Both the position numbers and the translations under genes were made by a program. The notes beneath the pieces were generated by a model that did no database searches, was not told the DNA's origin, and saw nothing but the letters and a program-made list of their open reading frames with translations. Shown here one piece after another: positions 24,794 through 33,757 of a stretch of 64,000 nt of DNA (positions are counted from its first letter, which is position 1; the number at the start of each line of letters is the position of its first letter). The stretch is from Paenibacillus hemerocallicola (GTDB lineage Bacteria; Bacillota; Bacilli; Paenibacillales; NBRC-103111): NCBI RefSeq assembly GCF_006265175.1, contig NZ_VDCQ01000033.1:1-64000 (forward strand). Direction: 5' to 3'.

Positions 24794-26233
24794 ATGAGTA
24801 TTACGCAAAATTTGTATTTGCCGCTCTCCTTGATCAATATCCTTCTCGCCGCAACGGTCATTTTTCTGGAACGGCGAAACGTCGGGGCCACGTGGGCTTG
24901 GCTTATGGTGCTGTTTTTTTTGCCGGGCGTCGGGTTTATTCTTTATTTGTTTTTGGGGCAAAACCTGAGCCGCCGCAAAATATATAAAATCAAGGAAGAA
25001 CAGCGCGAATTCGTCCAGCATCTGGTGGAGCGTCAGCAGCGCGACATTCGGCAAATCCATTTCCACGACCCGACGATGATCCATTTTCAGGATATGATCT
25101 ATATGAACCTGGCCAGCGGGCAAGCGCTGTATACCCAAGACAACGATGTCGAAATTTTTACGGACGGCAACAGCAAGTTCGAATCGCTGCTTCGTGCGAT
25201 CGGCGAAGCGAAGCATCATATTCATTTGGTCTACTATATCGTCAAAAACGACGGAATCGGCTCCAGACTCGTGGAAGCGCTGGCCGCGAAAGCGAGAGAA
25301 GGAGTAAGGGTCCGTTTTCTGTACGATCAGATCGGCAGCTCGGGGCTGACGAGAAGATTTTTCCGTCCTTTGACGGATGCGGGAGGAAAGACCGCCGCCT
25401 TTTTTCCTTCGAGGATCCCGTACTTGAACTTCCGTCTGAACTACAGGAATCACCGCAAGCTTGCGATTATTGACGGTACGATCGGTTACATCGGCGGTCT
25501 CAATGTCGGCGACGAATATCTCGGACTCGACAAACGGTTCGGGGATTGGCGGGATACGCATCTGAAGGTGCGGGGAGGCGGCGTGTTCCAGATGCAGATG
25601 CTGTTCGTGCTCGACTGGAACTTGTCGTCGGACAACAAAATAGGGGACGTGACGCCGTATTTTCCGGCTGCCAGCCATCCGGGCAAGGTAGGGATGCAGA
25701 TCGTTTCAAGCGGACCGAACAACGATAAGGAGCAGATCAAGAAGGCGTATATCAAGATGATTCATGCCGCGAAGCAGAGCGTCTGGATTCAAACGCCGTA
25801 TTTCGTGCCCGACGAAAGCTTGATGACCGCCTTGAAGATGGCGGCTTTGTCGGGGGTAGACGTTCGGATGATGCTGCCGGGAAAGCCGGATCACCCCCTG
25901 GTTTACTGGGCGTCCACCTCGTACTTGGGCGAATTGCTATCGGTCGGGGTAAAGTGCTATTTGTACGGAAAAGGATTTTTGCATGCCAAAACGATTGTCG
26001 TAGACGGACGGGTAGCTTCGGTCGGGACGGCGAATATCGATTTGCGCAGCTTCAAGCTGAATTTCGAAGTCAATGCCGTTTTGTACGATACCGCCACCGC
26101 CGCCAAGCTGCAGCATATTTTCGTGGAAGATCAGGAGCACAGCAGGCTCCTGACCGAGGAGGAATATCGGAAGCGTCCGCTGTTCAAACGATTTCTGGAA
26201 TCGTGCGCCCGGTTGCTTTCTCCGATTTTGTAA
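24794..26233 (+). CDS. cls: Cardiolipin synthase
   Basis: A 479-residue phospholipase-D-family enzyme that joins two phosphatidylglycerol molecules to make cardiolipin in the membrane. Two N-terminal transmembrane helices (about residues 6-21 and 34-54) are followed by two HKD active-site motifs: HRKLAIIDGTIGYIGG near residue 220 and HAKTIVVDGRVASVGTAN near residue 400. The length is typical for Firmicute ClsA-type enzymes. GAGGAG precedes ATG 24794. It follows the AI-2E family gene by 80 bases in the same direction and is closed by a strong bidirectional terminator. Confidence 0.93.
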   Translation: MSITQNLYLPLSLINILLAATVIFLERRNVGATWAWLMVLFFLPGVGFILYLFLGQNLSRRKIYKIKEEQREFVQHLVERQQRDIRQIHFHDPTMIHFQDMIYMNLASGQALYTQDNDVEIFTDGNSKFESLLRAIGEAKHHIHLVYYIVKNDGIGSRLVEALAAKAREGVRVRFLYDQIGSSGLTRRFFRPLTDAGGKTAAFFPSRIPYLNFRLNYRNHRKLAIIDGTIGYIGGLNVGDEYLGLDKRFGDWRDTHLKVRGGGVFQMQMLFVLDWNLSSDNKIGDVTPYFPAASHPGKVGMQIVSSGPNNDKEQIKKAYIKMIHAAKQSVWIQTPYFVPDESLMTALKMAALSGVDVRMMLPGKPDHPLVYWASTSYLGELLSVGVKCYLYGKGFLHAKTIVVDGRVASVGTANIDLRSFKLNFEVNAVLYDTATAAKLQHIFVEDQEHSRLLTEEEYRKRPLFKRFLESCARLLSPIL

Positions 26234-26253
26234 TGGTTGCGGAAGTCGGTTTT

Positions 26254-26304
26254 TCAAAAAAAGAGACTGCCCTTCCGGATTTTCCCGGCGGAGCAGTCTC
26301 TTTT
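26254..26304. terminator. Bidirectional terminator
   Basis: AAGAGACTGC (26261-26270) pairs with GCAGTCTCTT (26293-26302), with an inner CCGG pair. T-runs follow on both strands (TTTT on plus, seven T on minus). It separates the convergent cls and guanylate-kinase-like genes. Confidence 0.85.
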
Positions 26305-26330
26305 GGCGTTCGTGGCAGGAGCTGCGGCAT

Positions 26331-26918
26331 TCAATCCAGCTCGAGCAGTCCGCGCTGCAAATAGTTTTCCAGCTCTTTGGCCACGTCATAAATCGTACGG
26401 GAGGAATCCAGGTTCTCGTAAGCGTGCTCGCATTCGCCCCTGTACTCCATCTCTTCGTCGTAGTGGGAGACATACCGGTCGATCCGGTCCCGGGAATCGC
26501 CCCGCTCCACCAAACGGCTTACGATCGTATCCGGACTGGCGTATATGAAAAACCGTTTCACTTTATCCCCGTACAGCTTCTTTAAAATGTCCGCCCCGTA
26601 CCGGTTCAATACGAGATAGATGCAGCCGTATTGCCGCAATCCCGCTTCGACGTCGGCGCTTTTGATCCCGTAATGCACGCCGTCGATTTCCACCGTTTCC
26701 ACGAACTCGTCGTTGCGCATTGCCGATTGGAATTCGTCCGCGCCGATAAAATGATAGTCGCGGCCTTCCGCTTCATTGGCTCTCGGCTCGCGGGTCGTAT
26801 ACGAAATCACCTGCTTCATGGGGATCGTGGCGCCGGCCAGCTCGGCAATCGTTTTGCGCCCCGCTCCGGTCGGTCCGGTAAAGACGAATATCATCTCTTT
26901 GTCCTTCAACTCGTACAT
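26331..26918 (-). CDS. Guanylate-kinase-like protein with altered P-loop
   Basis: A 195-residue protein of the guanylate kinase fold. The GMP-binding signature SYTTREPRANEAEGRDYHF is well conserved, followed by the lid region. The P-loop reads GPTGAGRKT (residues 15-23), whereas guanylate kinases have GPSGVGKGT: the position of the Walker lysine is Arg and a Lys comes one residue later. The protein may thus be a divergent nucleotide kinase or a non-catalytic nucleotide sensor. A CCGAGGAGG site supports the start at 26918; a Met nine residues in is an alternative. It is a single gene between cls and a small unknown gene. The essential Gmk of the cell is probably encoded elsewhere. Confidence 0.78.
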   Translation of the reverse strand: MYELKDKEMIFVFTGPTGAGRKTIAELAGATIPMKQVISYTTREPRANEAEGRDYHFIGADEFQSAMRNDEFVETVEIDGVHYGIKSADVEAGLRQYGCIYLVLNRYGADILKKLYGDKVKRFFIYASPDTIVSRLVERGDSRDRIDRYVSHYDEEMEYRGECEHAYENLDSSRTIYDVAKELENYLQRGLLELD

Positions 26919-27042
26919 GCACAGCCTCCTCGGAATGTGATGAAAGTGACGTATGTACAGTATTCGCCATTTCGGCCGACTTCCCTTTATTGTTTGAAAA
27001 TTCTGTTATCTGCACTTGATACGGAAGCTTGTGCTTCTCGCT

Positions 27043-27261
27043 TCAGTGCTTCTTCTTCATCTCGAAAAATTCGCACTGCTCCCTCGAATGGTAGGCGAGC
27101 TCGCTAACCCCGGATTGGACTACGACGGTCGTGTCGTCGAAACGGATAATAATGCCCCCCGAATCGATCATATGGTCGTCCTTGAACACCCGGATCGCCA
27201 GTTCGTTCTCCATCGCTTCCTGCAAATCCTGCTCGGTTATTAAACGTCGGTTGCGGATCAT
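27043..27261 (-). CDS. Small conserved-looking protein of unknown function
   Basis: A 72-residue soluble protein starting MIRNRRLITEQDLQEAMENE. A helical N-terminal half is followed by alternating hydrophobic residues (GGIIIRFDDTTVVVQSGVSEL) that suggest a small beta-sheet. The start at 27261 has an AAGGAG ribosome site at the right distance; the frame is open further upstream, but without a site. Codon use is like that of the neighbours. It lies between the guanylate-kinase-like gene and prmA, divergent from prmA. I do not recognise a family. Confidence 0.6.
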   Translation of the reverse strand: MIRNRRLITEQDLQEAMENELAIRVFKDDHMIDSGGIIIRFDDTTVVVQSGVSELAYHSREQCEFFEMKKKH

Positions 27262-27447
27262 CTGATTGCTCCTTCGGATATACGGATTCGGTAAACCCAT
27301 TGTACCAGAGAGGACTCGCCGGCGACAGCCGCTCCCGGGCGGGATACATTCCGTTGAACGTTTTACTCCCGGCGCGGGAATGTTGTACAATGAAACAGAT
27401 TGCACATACGGAACAATCGGGCCGTTGTATACATTAGGGGGAATACG

Positions 27448-28467
27448 ATGCGTTGGCATGAAATAACGATACATACGCGCGAGGAAGTAGCCGAACTGGT
27501 CGCGAACGCATTTCACGAGATGGGAGCAGGGGGCGTAACGATCGAGGAGTCAGGTACGCTCGCCAAGGAGCGGGATACGTCGCTCGGCCAGCTGTACGAT
27601 ACGCCGTTGAACGACATTCCGGAAGGGGAAGCGGTCGTACAAGCTTATTTCGCCGATCCCGAGGACGTAGGGGCATTGATCGGTCAGCTCGAGGAGCACG
27701 TCCGATTTGTCCGGGACGAGCTGGAATACGATGTAGGCAAGGCTACGATCAAAACGCGCGAGGTCGACGAGGAAGACTGGGCCCATTCTTGGAAGCAGTA
27801 TTATAAGCCGATGCGCATTTCCGACCGTCTTACAATCAAGCCTACGTGGGAGCGGTACGAGCCGGAAAGCGCGGACGAGATCATACTCGAGCTGGATCCG
27901 GGCATGGCTTTCGGCACCGGGACGCATCCGACGACTTCGCTGTGCTTGCAGACGCTGGAAAAAGCGATCGAGCCGGGAACGGACGTCATCGATGTAGGAA
28001 CCGGCTCGGGCATACTGGCGATTGCCGCCGCGAAGCTCGGCGCGCGCCGCGTGCTGGCGCTGGACCTGGATCCCGTCGCGGTCGAGAGCGCCACGGAAAA
28101 TGTGCAGTTGAACGGAGTAGGCGGCATTGTCGCGGTCATGGAGAGTGATCTTCTCGGCGTTTTGCGGAGCGCGGGACTTGTAGCCGGCGGGGAGGAAGGA
28201 AGCGGTCGGACTCCGGGCGTCGACGTCGGGGCTTTGGGCGTGAAGCTGCCCGTCAAGCTTGTCGTGGCGAACATTTTGGCCGAAATTATATTGTTGTTTA
28301 TCCAAGACGTATACGATGTGCTGGAATCGGGAGGCACCTACATCACGTCCGGTATATACAAGAACAAGGCGGATGACGTCGAGAAGGGGCTGGTTCAAGC
28401 AGGCTTCGCCATCGAACGCAAGGAGCGCGACCAGGATTGGATCGCCTTCGTGGCGAAGAAACCGTAG
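27448..28467 (+). CDS. prmA: Ribosomal protein L11 methyltransferase
   Basis: A 339-residue SAM-dependent enzyme that methylates ribosomal protein L11. The N-terminal substrate-recognition domain begins MRWHEITIHTREEVAEL; the catalytic domain has DPGMAFGTGTHPTT, the SAM motif VIDVGTGSGILAIAAAKLGA and the NILAEIILLF motif that follows substrate binding. It is about 28 residues longer than B. subtilis PrmA; the extra residues are a Gly-rich insertion at about 244-264, just before NILAE. ATG 27448 follows TTAGGGGGA. It heads a run of housekeeping genes (M50 protease, rsmE, mtaB), an order common in Firmicutes. Confidence 0.93.
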   Translation: MRWHEITIHTREEVAELVANAFHEMGAGGVTIEESGTLAKERDTSLGQLYDTPLNDIPEGEAVVQAYFADPEDVGALIGQLEEHVRFVRDELEYDVGKATIKTREVDEEDWAHSWKQYYKPMRISDRLTIKPTWERYEPESADEIILELDPGMAFGTGTHPTTSLCLQTLEKAIEPGTDVIDVGTGSGILAIAAAKLGARRVLALDLDPVAVESATENVQLNGVGGIVAVMESDLLGVLRSAGLVAGGEEGSGRTPGVDVGALGVKLPVKLVVANILAEIILLFIQDVYDVLESGGTYITSGIYKNKADDVEKGLVQAGFAIERKERDQDWIAFVAKKP

Positions 28468-28479
28468 GAGGGAATCAGG

Positions 28480-29154
28480 GTGGACGGATTGAACAGCTTT
28501 CTGAGGTATCCGTTAGAAGAACTGCCGTTTATTTTTATCGTTCTCGTACTCGCTTTTACGGTGCACGAATTCGCCCACGCCTACGCTGCATACAAGTTCG
28601 GGGATCCAACGGCCAAGCAGTTGGGCCGGGTGACGCTGAACCCCAGGGTGCATCTGGACGTGCTCGGCACGATTCTTATTTTCATTGCCGGCTTCGGCTG
28701 GGCGAAGCCGGTTCCCGTCAACCGCGGCCGGTTCAAATATCCGAGGCTCATGGGCATTATCGTATCGGCGGTCGGTCCTCTAAGCAACTTGCTGCTCGCC
28801 TTTATCGGGGTGCTGATCGTTCATATCATTATGGCCGCCGGACTGTTGGACGGCGCTTCCAAGGGAGTCGCCGATGCGATAGCGCTATTCCTTACCCGGC
28901 TGGTCGAGCTTAATCTGGTTTTGTTCATTTTCAACCTGATCCCGCTGCCGCCGCTTGACGGGTATCGGATCATCGAGGATTTGGCGCCGACGCATATTCG
29001 GTTGAAAATGGCAAAGAATGAACAATGGGGCATTTTTATTTTCCTCATGCTCATTTTCATTCCGCCGCTTTCACGGGTGACGATCCAGCCTTTGTTTGCT
29101 ATCGGCAACGATATATTAAGCGGCATGAGCCGGTTTATATCCATTTTTATTTAG
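28480..29154 (+). CDS. Site-2 protease family (M50) membrane metallopeptidase
   Basis: A 224-residue polytopic protease. The zinc motif HEFAH is at residues 29-33 within the first helix, followed by the conserved KFGDPTAKQLGRVTLNPRVHLD and, in a later helix, NLIPLPPLDGYRI, which supplies the third metal ligand (Asp). These proteins cleave substrates within the membrane; small ones like this lack a PDZ domain. GTG 28480 is preceded by GGAGGGAATCAGG. It begins 12 bases after prmA and ends about 130 bases before rsmE. Its substrate is unknown. Confidence 0.85.
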   Translation: MDGLNSFLRYPLEELPFIFIVLVLAFTVHEFAHAYAAYKFGDPTAKQLGRVTLNPRVHLDVLGTILIFIAGFGWAKPVPVNRGRFKYPRLMGIIVSAVGPLSNLLLAFIGVLIVHIIMAAGLLDGASKGVADAIALFLTRLVELNLVLFIFNLIPLPPLDGYRIIEDLAPTHIRLKMAKNEQWGIFIFLMLIFIPPLSRVTIQPLFAIGNDILSGMSRFISIFI

Positions 29155-29286
29155 CTGCTTTCCTGAATCCAAGGAAAAGATTGCGCGGCCGGGACGGTTC
29201 GGGAACGTGTCCGATCAGTAGAAATTCGTCCCGAAACGTTGTATGATGGAAGTTGGTTTCAGGATCCGACAGTAAGAAGGGGTACC

Positions 29287-30048
29287 ATGCAGAGATACTT
29301 TATACCGCCTGAGCAAATGACGGAATCGGAAGCGGTCGTGACCGGGGACGATGCTCACCATATCGCGAACGTGATGCGGGCCCGCATCGGCGATTCGATT
29401 ATCGTAAGCGACGGAGCCAGCCGAGAAGCGCTGGCAGCCATATCCGATATCGGCAAAAACCGCGTCGTCGCCTCCATTGCCGAGATGCTTCCCATGTCGG
29501 CGGAGCCGGCCATTCGCGTAACGATCGCCCAAAGCTTGCCGAAAGGCGACAAAATGGAGACGATCATTCAAAAAGGAACCGAAATCGGAGCGGTCCGATT
29601 CATCCCGTTCATCTCGGAACGGACCGTCGTCCAGTATGACGCCAAGAAAGAGTCGAAGCGGCTGGAGCGCTGGGCCAAAATCGCCAAGGAGGCGGCGGAG
29701 CAGGCGCACCGCAACCGGGTTCCGGCAGTGGAATCCCCGCTGAAGTGGAACGAATTGCTGCAATCGGTCGGGAAGGCCGATGCGGCGTTCTTTTGTTACG
29801 AGAAGGAAGCCGGAACGATGCTGAAGCAAGAGCTGCGGCGCGCCATTGCGTCGCGTGGCGGAACGGAAGGAATGAACGTCCTGCTGATTGTCGGTCCGGA
29901 AGGCGGTTTTTCCGAGCGGGAGGCGAGTGAGGCGGAAGCGGTCGGGTGCGTGCCGGTGCTGCTCGGTGCGCGGATATTGCGGACGGAAACGGCCGGAATG
30001 GTCGGACTGACGTGTATGTTATACGAAGCGGGAGAGATGGGAGGTTGA
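29287..30048 (+). CDS. rsmE: 16S rRNA (uracil-1498-N3)-methyltransferase
   Basis: A 253-residue SPOUT-class RNA methyltransferase that modifies U1498 in 16S rRNA. Landmarks are the N-terminal QRYFIPPEQM, the segment HHIANVMRARIGD, and the C-terminal knot LLIVGPEGGFSEREA followed by GARILRTETA, which binds SAM. ATG 29287 follows AAGGGG; an in-frame start at 29239 lacks a site. mtaB begins five bases after its stop and has its ribosome site over that stop, indicating coupled translation. Confidence 0.93.
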   Translation: MQRYFIPPEQMTESEAVVTGDDAHHIANVMRARIGDSIIVSDGASREALAAISDIGKNRVVASIAEMLPMSAEPAIRVTIAQSLPKGDKMETIIQKGTEIGAVRFIPFISERTVVQYDAKKESKRLERWAKIAKEAAEQAHRNRVPAVESPLKWNELLQSVGKADAAFFCYEKEAGTMLKQELRRAIASRGGTEGMNVLLIVGPEGGFSEREASEAEAVGCVPVLLGARILRTETAGMVGLTCMLYEAGEMGG

Positions 30049-30053
30049 CCCGA

Positions 30054-31403
30054 ATGTCTACAGTGGCGTTTTACACGCTTGGCTGCAAAGTGAATTTCTA
30101 CGATACGGAAGCGATCTGGCAGCTGTTCAAAAACGAAGGGTACGAGCAGGTGGATTTCGAGCAAACGGCCGACGTATATGTAATCAATACTTGTACCGTA
30201 ACGAATACGGGCGACAAGAAGAGCCGGCAAATTATACGCCGCGCGGTACGTCGCAATCCGGACGCCATCGTGGCCGTTACCGGGTGCTACGCCCAGACGT
30301 CCCCTGCGGAAATCATGGCGATTCCCGGCGTCGATCTGGTTATCGGCACGCAAAGCCGCGACCAAATCATTCCGCTCGTGAAGCAGTTCCATGAGCAGCG
30401 TCAGCCGATCAATGCGGTGCGCAATATTATGAAAACGCGCGAGTTCGAGGAGCTGGACGTACCCGATTTTGCCGACCGTACGCGGGCATTTCTGAAAATA
30501 CAGGAAGGCTGCAACAATTTCTGTACGTTCTGCATCATTCCATGGTCGCGCGGGCTGATGCGCAGCCGTCAGGCGGACAGCGTCATCAAGCAGGCTCACA
30601 TGCTTGTCGAGGCCGGCTACAAGGAAATCGTTCTGACGGGCATCCATACCGGGGGCTACGGGGAAGACTTCCAAAACTACGATTTGGCCGATTTGCTATG
30701 CGATTTGGACAAGGTGGACGGCCTGCAGCGAATCCGGATAAGCTCGATCGAGGCCAGCCAAATTACCGATAAAGTCATCGACGTCCTCAATGCTTCCGAT
30801 AAAATGTGCCGACATCTGCACGTTCCGCTGCAGGCGGGCGACGATGCCGTATTGGCGCGCATGCGCCGCAAATATACGACGGCCGAGTTTGGCGGCAAAA
30901 TCGAGAAGCTGCATCGCGCTTTGCCGGGCGTGGCGATTACGACCGATGTTATCGTCGGTTTTCCGGGGGAGACGGAGGAAATGTTCCGGAACGGCTACCG
31001 TTTCATGGAGCAAATGCAGTTTGCCGAAATGCATGTATTCCCGTATTCCAAGCGAACCGGCACACCGGCCGCACGCATGGAGGACCAGGTAGACGAGGAA
31101 ATCAAAAACGAACGCGTCCATGAGCTGATCGATCTGTCCGAGCGGATGCAGCTTGCTTATGCGCAAAAATTCGTCGGGGAAGTGCTCGAGGTCATTCCCG
31201 AGCGTACGTACAAAGGAGCGCCCGACAGCGGGCTGCTGATGGGGTATTCGGATAATTACGTCAACCTCGTGTTTCCGGGCACGGAAGACATGCTGGGCCA
31301 AATATGCCGCGTGAAGCTTACCGAACCGGGCGTCAACGAAAGCAAGGGCGAGTTTGTCCGCGTATTGGAGCCGGTTATCCGCAAAACGGCGGTCAACAGC
31401 TGA
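30054..31403 (+). CDS. mtaB: tRNA t6A37 methylthiotransferase MtaB
   Basis: A 449-residue radical-SAM enzyme that converts t6A37 to ms2t6A in tRNA. The N-terminal UPF0004 domain starts VAFYTLGCKVNFYDTEA and supplies cysteines for the auxiliary Fe-S cluster; the radical SAM motif is CNNFCTFC in IQEGCNNFCTFCIIPWSRG (near residue 150); a C-terminal TRAM domain ends the protein. ATG 30054 is set by GGGAGG (30039-30044), which overlaps the rsmE stop. Its place directly after rsmE is conserved in B. subtilis (yqeU-yqeV). Confidence 0.93.
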   Translation: MSTVAFYTLGCKVNFYDTEAIWQLFKNEGYEQVDFEQTADVYVINTCTVTNTGDKKSRQIIRRAVRRNPDAIVAVTGCYAQTSPAEIMAIPGVDLVIGTQSRDQIIPLVKQFHEQRQPINAVRNIMKTREFEELDVPDFADRTRAFLKIQEGCNNFCTFCIIPWSRGLMRSRQADSVIKQAHMLVEAGYKEIVLTGIHTGGYGEDFQNYDLADLLCDLDKVDGLQRIRISSIEASQITDKVIDVLNASDKMCRHLHVPLQAGDDAVLARMRRKYTTAEFGGKIEKLHRALPGVAITTDVIVGFPGETEEMFRNGYRFMEQMQFAEMHVFPYSKRTGTPAARMEDQVDEEIKNERVHELIDLSERMQLAYAQKFVGEVLEVIPERTYKGAPDSGLLMGYSDNYVNLVFPGTEDMLGQICRVKLTEPGVNESKGEFVRVLEPVIRKTAVNS

Positions 31404-31500
31404 ATGAGGATGTTGCAATGCGATCGGGGATTTCGCGATCCGGCCTTTGCCGGGTTGCGGAATCTTTCTTGTATAAGCAATGGAGGAGAGGCGGGTTCCC

Positions 31501-31932
31501 ATGAAGGAAATATCGGCCGGCGGTGTCGTATACCGCGTGAGGGAAAGCAAGAAGGAAATTCAGCTGATCATGGATCGTTACGGGAAAATGACGTTGGCGA
31601 AGGGCAAAATGGAGCCGGGAGAGACGATCGAACAGACGGCGATCCGCGAAATCCGCGAAGAAACGGGCATCGACGGCACGATCGTTGCTCCGCTGGAACG
31701 GATCGGGTACCAATATACGCATGCCGAGTGGGGAGTCGTCGACAAAGAGGTTCATTACTATTTGGTGGAGGCCACCGGCGGCGATTTGCGGGCGCAGGTG
31801 GAAGAAATTAGCGGTGTCGAATGGTTCGATCCGTTGGAAGCGTGGAAGCGGCAGCGGCAGTCGGGTTACGCGAACAACGATTCCGTATTGAAAAAAGCGC
31901 TTGAAGCTTTGCGGATCGAGGTGGAATCATGA
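31501..31932 (+). CDS. NUDIX hydrolase
   Basis: A 143-residue protein with a complete Nudix box, GKMEPGETIEQTAIREIREE with TGI just after, at about residues 39-61. It begins MKEISAGGVVYRV, typical of the subfamily of Ap4A and nucleotide-diphosphate hydrolases, but the substrate cannot be chosen from sequence. ATG 31501 is preceded by GGAGGAGAGG; an in-frame ATG at 31480 would add seven residues. Its TGA overlaps the ATG of deoC (ATGA), so the pair is coupled, which would suit a nucleotide-salvage role. Confidence 0.85.
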   Translation: MKEISAGGVVYRVRESKKEIQLIMDRYGKMTLAKGKMEPGETIEQTAIREIREETGIDGTIVAPLERIGYQYTHAEWGVVDKEVHYYLVEATGGDLRAQVEEISGVEWFDPLEAWKRQRQSGYANNDSVLKKALEALRIEVES

Positions 31933-32621
31933 GCGGAATATCCGGTTTTCGGGTGGAAACGTTGCCGTCGTATATCGACCATACGCTTCTGAAAGCGGAT
32001 GCGACGTCCGAGGCGATTTTGAAGCTGTGCGATGAAGCTCGCAGCTATAATTTCTACAGCGTGTGCGTCAACAGCGGTTGGGTGCCGACCTGCATCCGGG
32101 CACTGGATGGAAGCGCGGTGCGAGTCAGTGCCGTAGTCGGTTTTCCGCTGGGCGCCACCCTTAGCGAGGCGAAGGCGTTCGAAGCGGCCAAGGCGGCGGA
32201 GTGCGGCGCGACCGATATCGATATGGTTTTGCAGATCGGGGCGCTGCTCGCCGGCGACGAGTCGCTGGTGAGAGAGGATATACGGGCGGTCGTGGAAGCG
32301 GTAAAGGGGAAAGCGATCGTAAAGGTCATACTGGAAACCGGCTTTTTGAACGAAGAGCAGAAAAGGACCGCGTGCCGTCTGGCCGAGGAGGCCGGGGCGC
32401 ATTTCGTCAAAACGTCGACCGGCTTCGGTCCGGGAGGGGCGACCGTTGACGATGTGAAACTGATGCGGGCGGCCGTCTCGCCGGACGTTCAGGTGAAAGC
32501 GTCCGGCGGCGTCCGCGATTTGGCGTCCGCACTGGCCATGATCGAGGCGGGGGCGTCGAGACTCGGTACGAGCTCGGGAGTAGCGATCGTAAGCGGCGCC
32601 GGCGGAACGGCATCTTACTGA
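31929..32621 (+). CDS. deoC: Deoxyribose-phosphate aldolase
   Basis: A 230-residue class I aldolase that cleaves 2-deoxyribose-5-phosphate to glyceraldehyde-3-phosphate and acetaldehyde. It starts with the YIDHTLLKADAT motif, has the VKVILETGFL segment with an active-site-region lysine, and the Schiff-base lysine in FVKTSTGFGPGGAT. It overlaps the NUDIX gene by four bases. Only 32 bases separate it from the converging Na/Pi transporter gene, with no clear terminator between. Confidence 0.94.
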   Translation: MSGISGFRVETLPSYIDHTLLKADATSEAILKLCDEARSYNFYSVCVNSGWVPTCIRALDGSAVRVSAVVGFPLGATLSEAKAFEAAKAAECGATDIDMVLQIGALLAGDESLVREDIRAVVEAVKGKAIVKVILETGFLNEEQKRTACRLAEEAGAHFVKTSTGFGPGGATVDDVKLMRAAVSPDVQVKASGGVRDLASALAMIEAGASRLGTSSGVAIVSGAGGTASY

Positions 32622-32653
32622 TGGCGGGTAATGACCTTTTAGGCCCATGGACT

Positions 32654-33628
32654 TTATACCGTCTTCGTCCCGATTCTTCTCAATACGGGCAAATAGCAGA
32701 CAGGCAGCGCTATAATCGAACAGACAACGTTGAATATCGTCTGGGCGTGCGCGATCTGACCGGAAGGATTGGCCGCCAGCAGCGCCGAAGACTCGTGCAG
32801 CAGCGGCAGCAGCGGGAGAAATAGCAGCGCGCCGCCTACATTGAGCGCAATGTGCGACCAGGCTACGAATTGGCCGTTTTTGCTGCCGCCGACGGCGGCA
32901 AGCAAAGCGGTTGCGCATGTGCCGACGTTCGCGCCCAGCACGATGGCGATGCCGAGCTCGACCGGGATGGCGTCGACTGCGGCAAGTCCCATCGTCATCG
33001 CTATCGTGGCGGCGCTGCTGTGGATAATCGCGGTGAGCACCGCTCCCGCGATAACGCCCCACAGGATGCTCCGCTGCGCATGCTCGACGAACCAGCCGAA
33101 CAATCCGCGGGATTGCAAGGCTGGGACGATCGTCTGCATCACCTCGACGCCGAGCATGACCGAAGCGAAGCCGCTGACGGCGAGCGAAAGGGAACGGATA
33201 TGGTGCAACATACGATGGAACCTCATCCTGCGCGAAACGATGGGCCAAGGGAACAAGGTAGACAGCCATACGGAGCTTGAGGCGAGCAGCAGCGGAAAGG
33301 CCAGCTTGGTCAAATTCAGCCCGATCAATTCGGTCGTAATGCAAGTGCCGATATTCGAGCCGAGAATAATGCCCAGCGTTTTCGGGAACGTCATGATTCG
33401 GGCGTTGACCAGTCCGATCGTAATAACCGTTATCGCGCTGCTGCTTTGAAGCGCGGCGGTAACGCCGGTACCGATCAGCATGCCGCGGAGCGGAGTTCGC
33501 GTAAACCGTTCTACGAGACCGGTCAAATAGGAGCCGGCCCATTGGTGCAGCGCCAGCTCCATCACTTTCATGCCGGTCAGAAATATGCCGAGCCCGACCA
33601 GCATCGGCAATAGGATATGGGTGATCAT
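32654..33628 (-). CDS. Na/Pi cotransporter family protein (YqeW-like)
   Basis: A 324-residue membrane protein with two inverted repeats of the Na/Pi symporter family. Each repeat carries a QSSSA-type motif: ALQSSSAITVITIGLV near residue 60 and AIIHSSAATIAMTMGLA near residue 205, with GSNIGTC and GANVGTC loops after them. It lacks a C-terminal PhoU-like domain. AAGGAGACC precedes the ATG. In B. subtilis the homologous gene (yqeW) lies directly between mtaB and rpsU in the same direction; here it is inverted and followed by about 26 kb before rpsU. Confidence 0.85.
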   Translation of the reverse strand: MITHILLPMLVGLGIFLTGMKVMELALHQWAGSYLTGLVERFTRTPLRGMLIGTGVTAALQSSSAITVITIGLVNARIMTFPKTLGIILGSNIGTCITTELIGLNLTKLAFPLLLASSSVWLSTLFPWPIVSRRMRFHRMLHHIRSLSLAVSGFASVMLGVEVMQTIVPALQSRGLFGWFVEHAQRSILWGVIAGAVLTAIIHSSAATIAMTMGLAAVDAIPVELGIAIVLGANVGTCATALLAAVGGSKNGQFVAWSHIALNVGGALLFLPLLPLLHESSALLAANPSGQIAHAQTIFNVVCSIIALPVCYLPVLRRIGTKTV

Positions 33629-33757
33629 GCAGGTCTCCTTTTTAACTGGAATCGAACCGTTTGTACCATCTTATGTGTATGGATAGACAAGCATGACAAG
33701 CTGCGGATGCGAATAAGCCGTCCAGGCAGCGAAAATGGAGCTGGAGGAAAATAAGTT

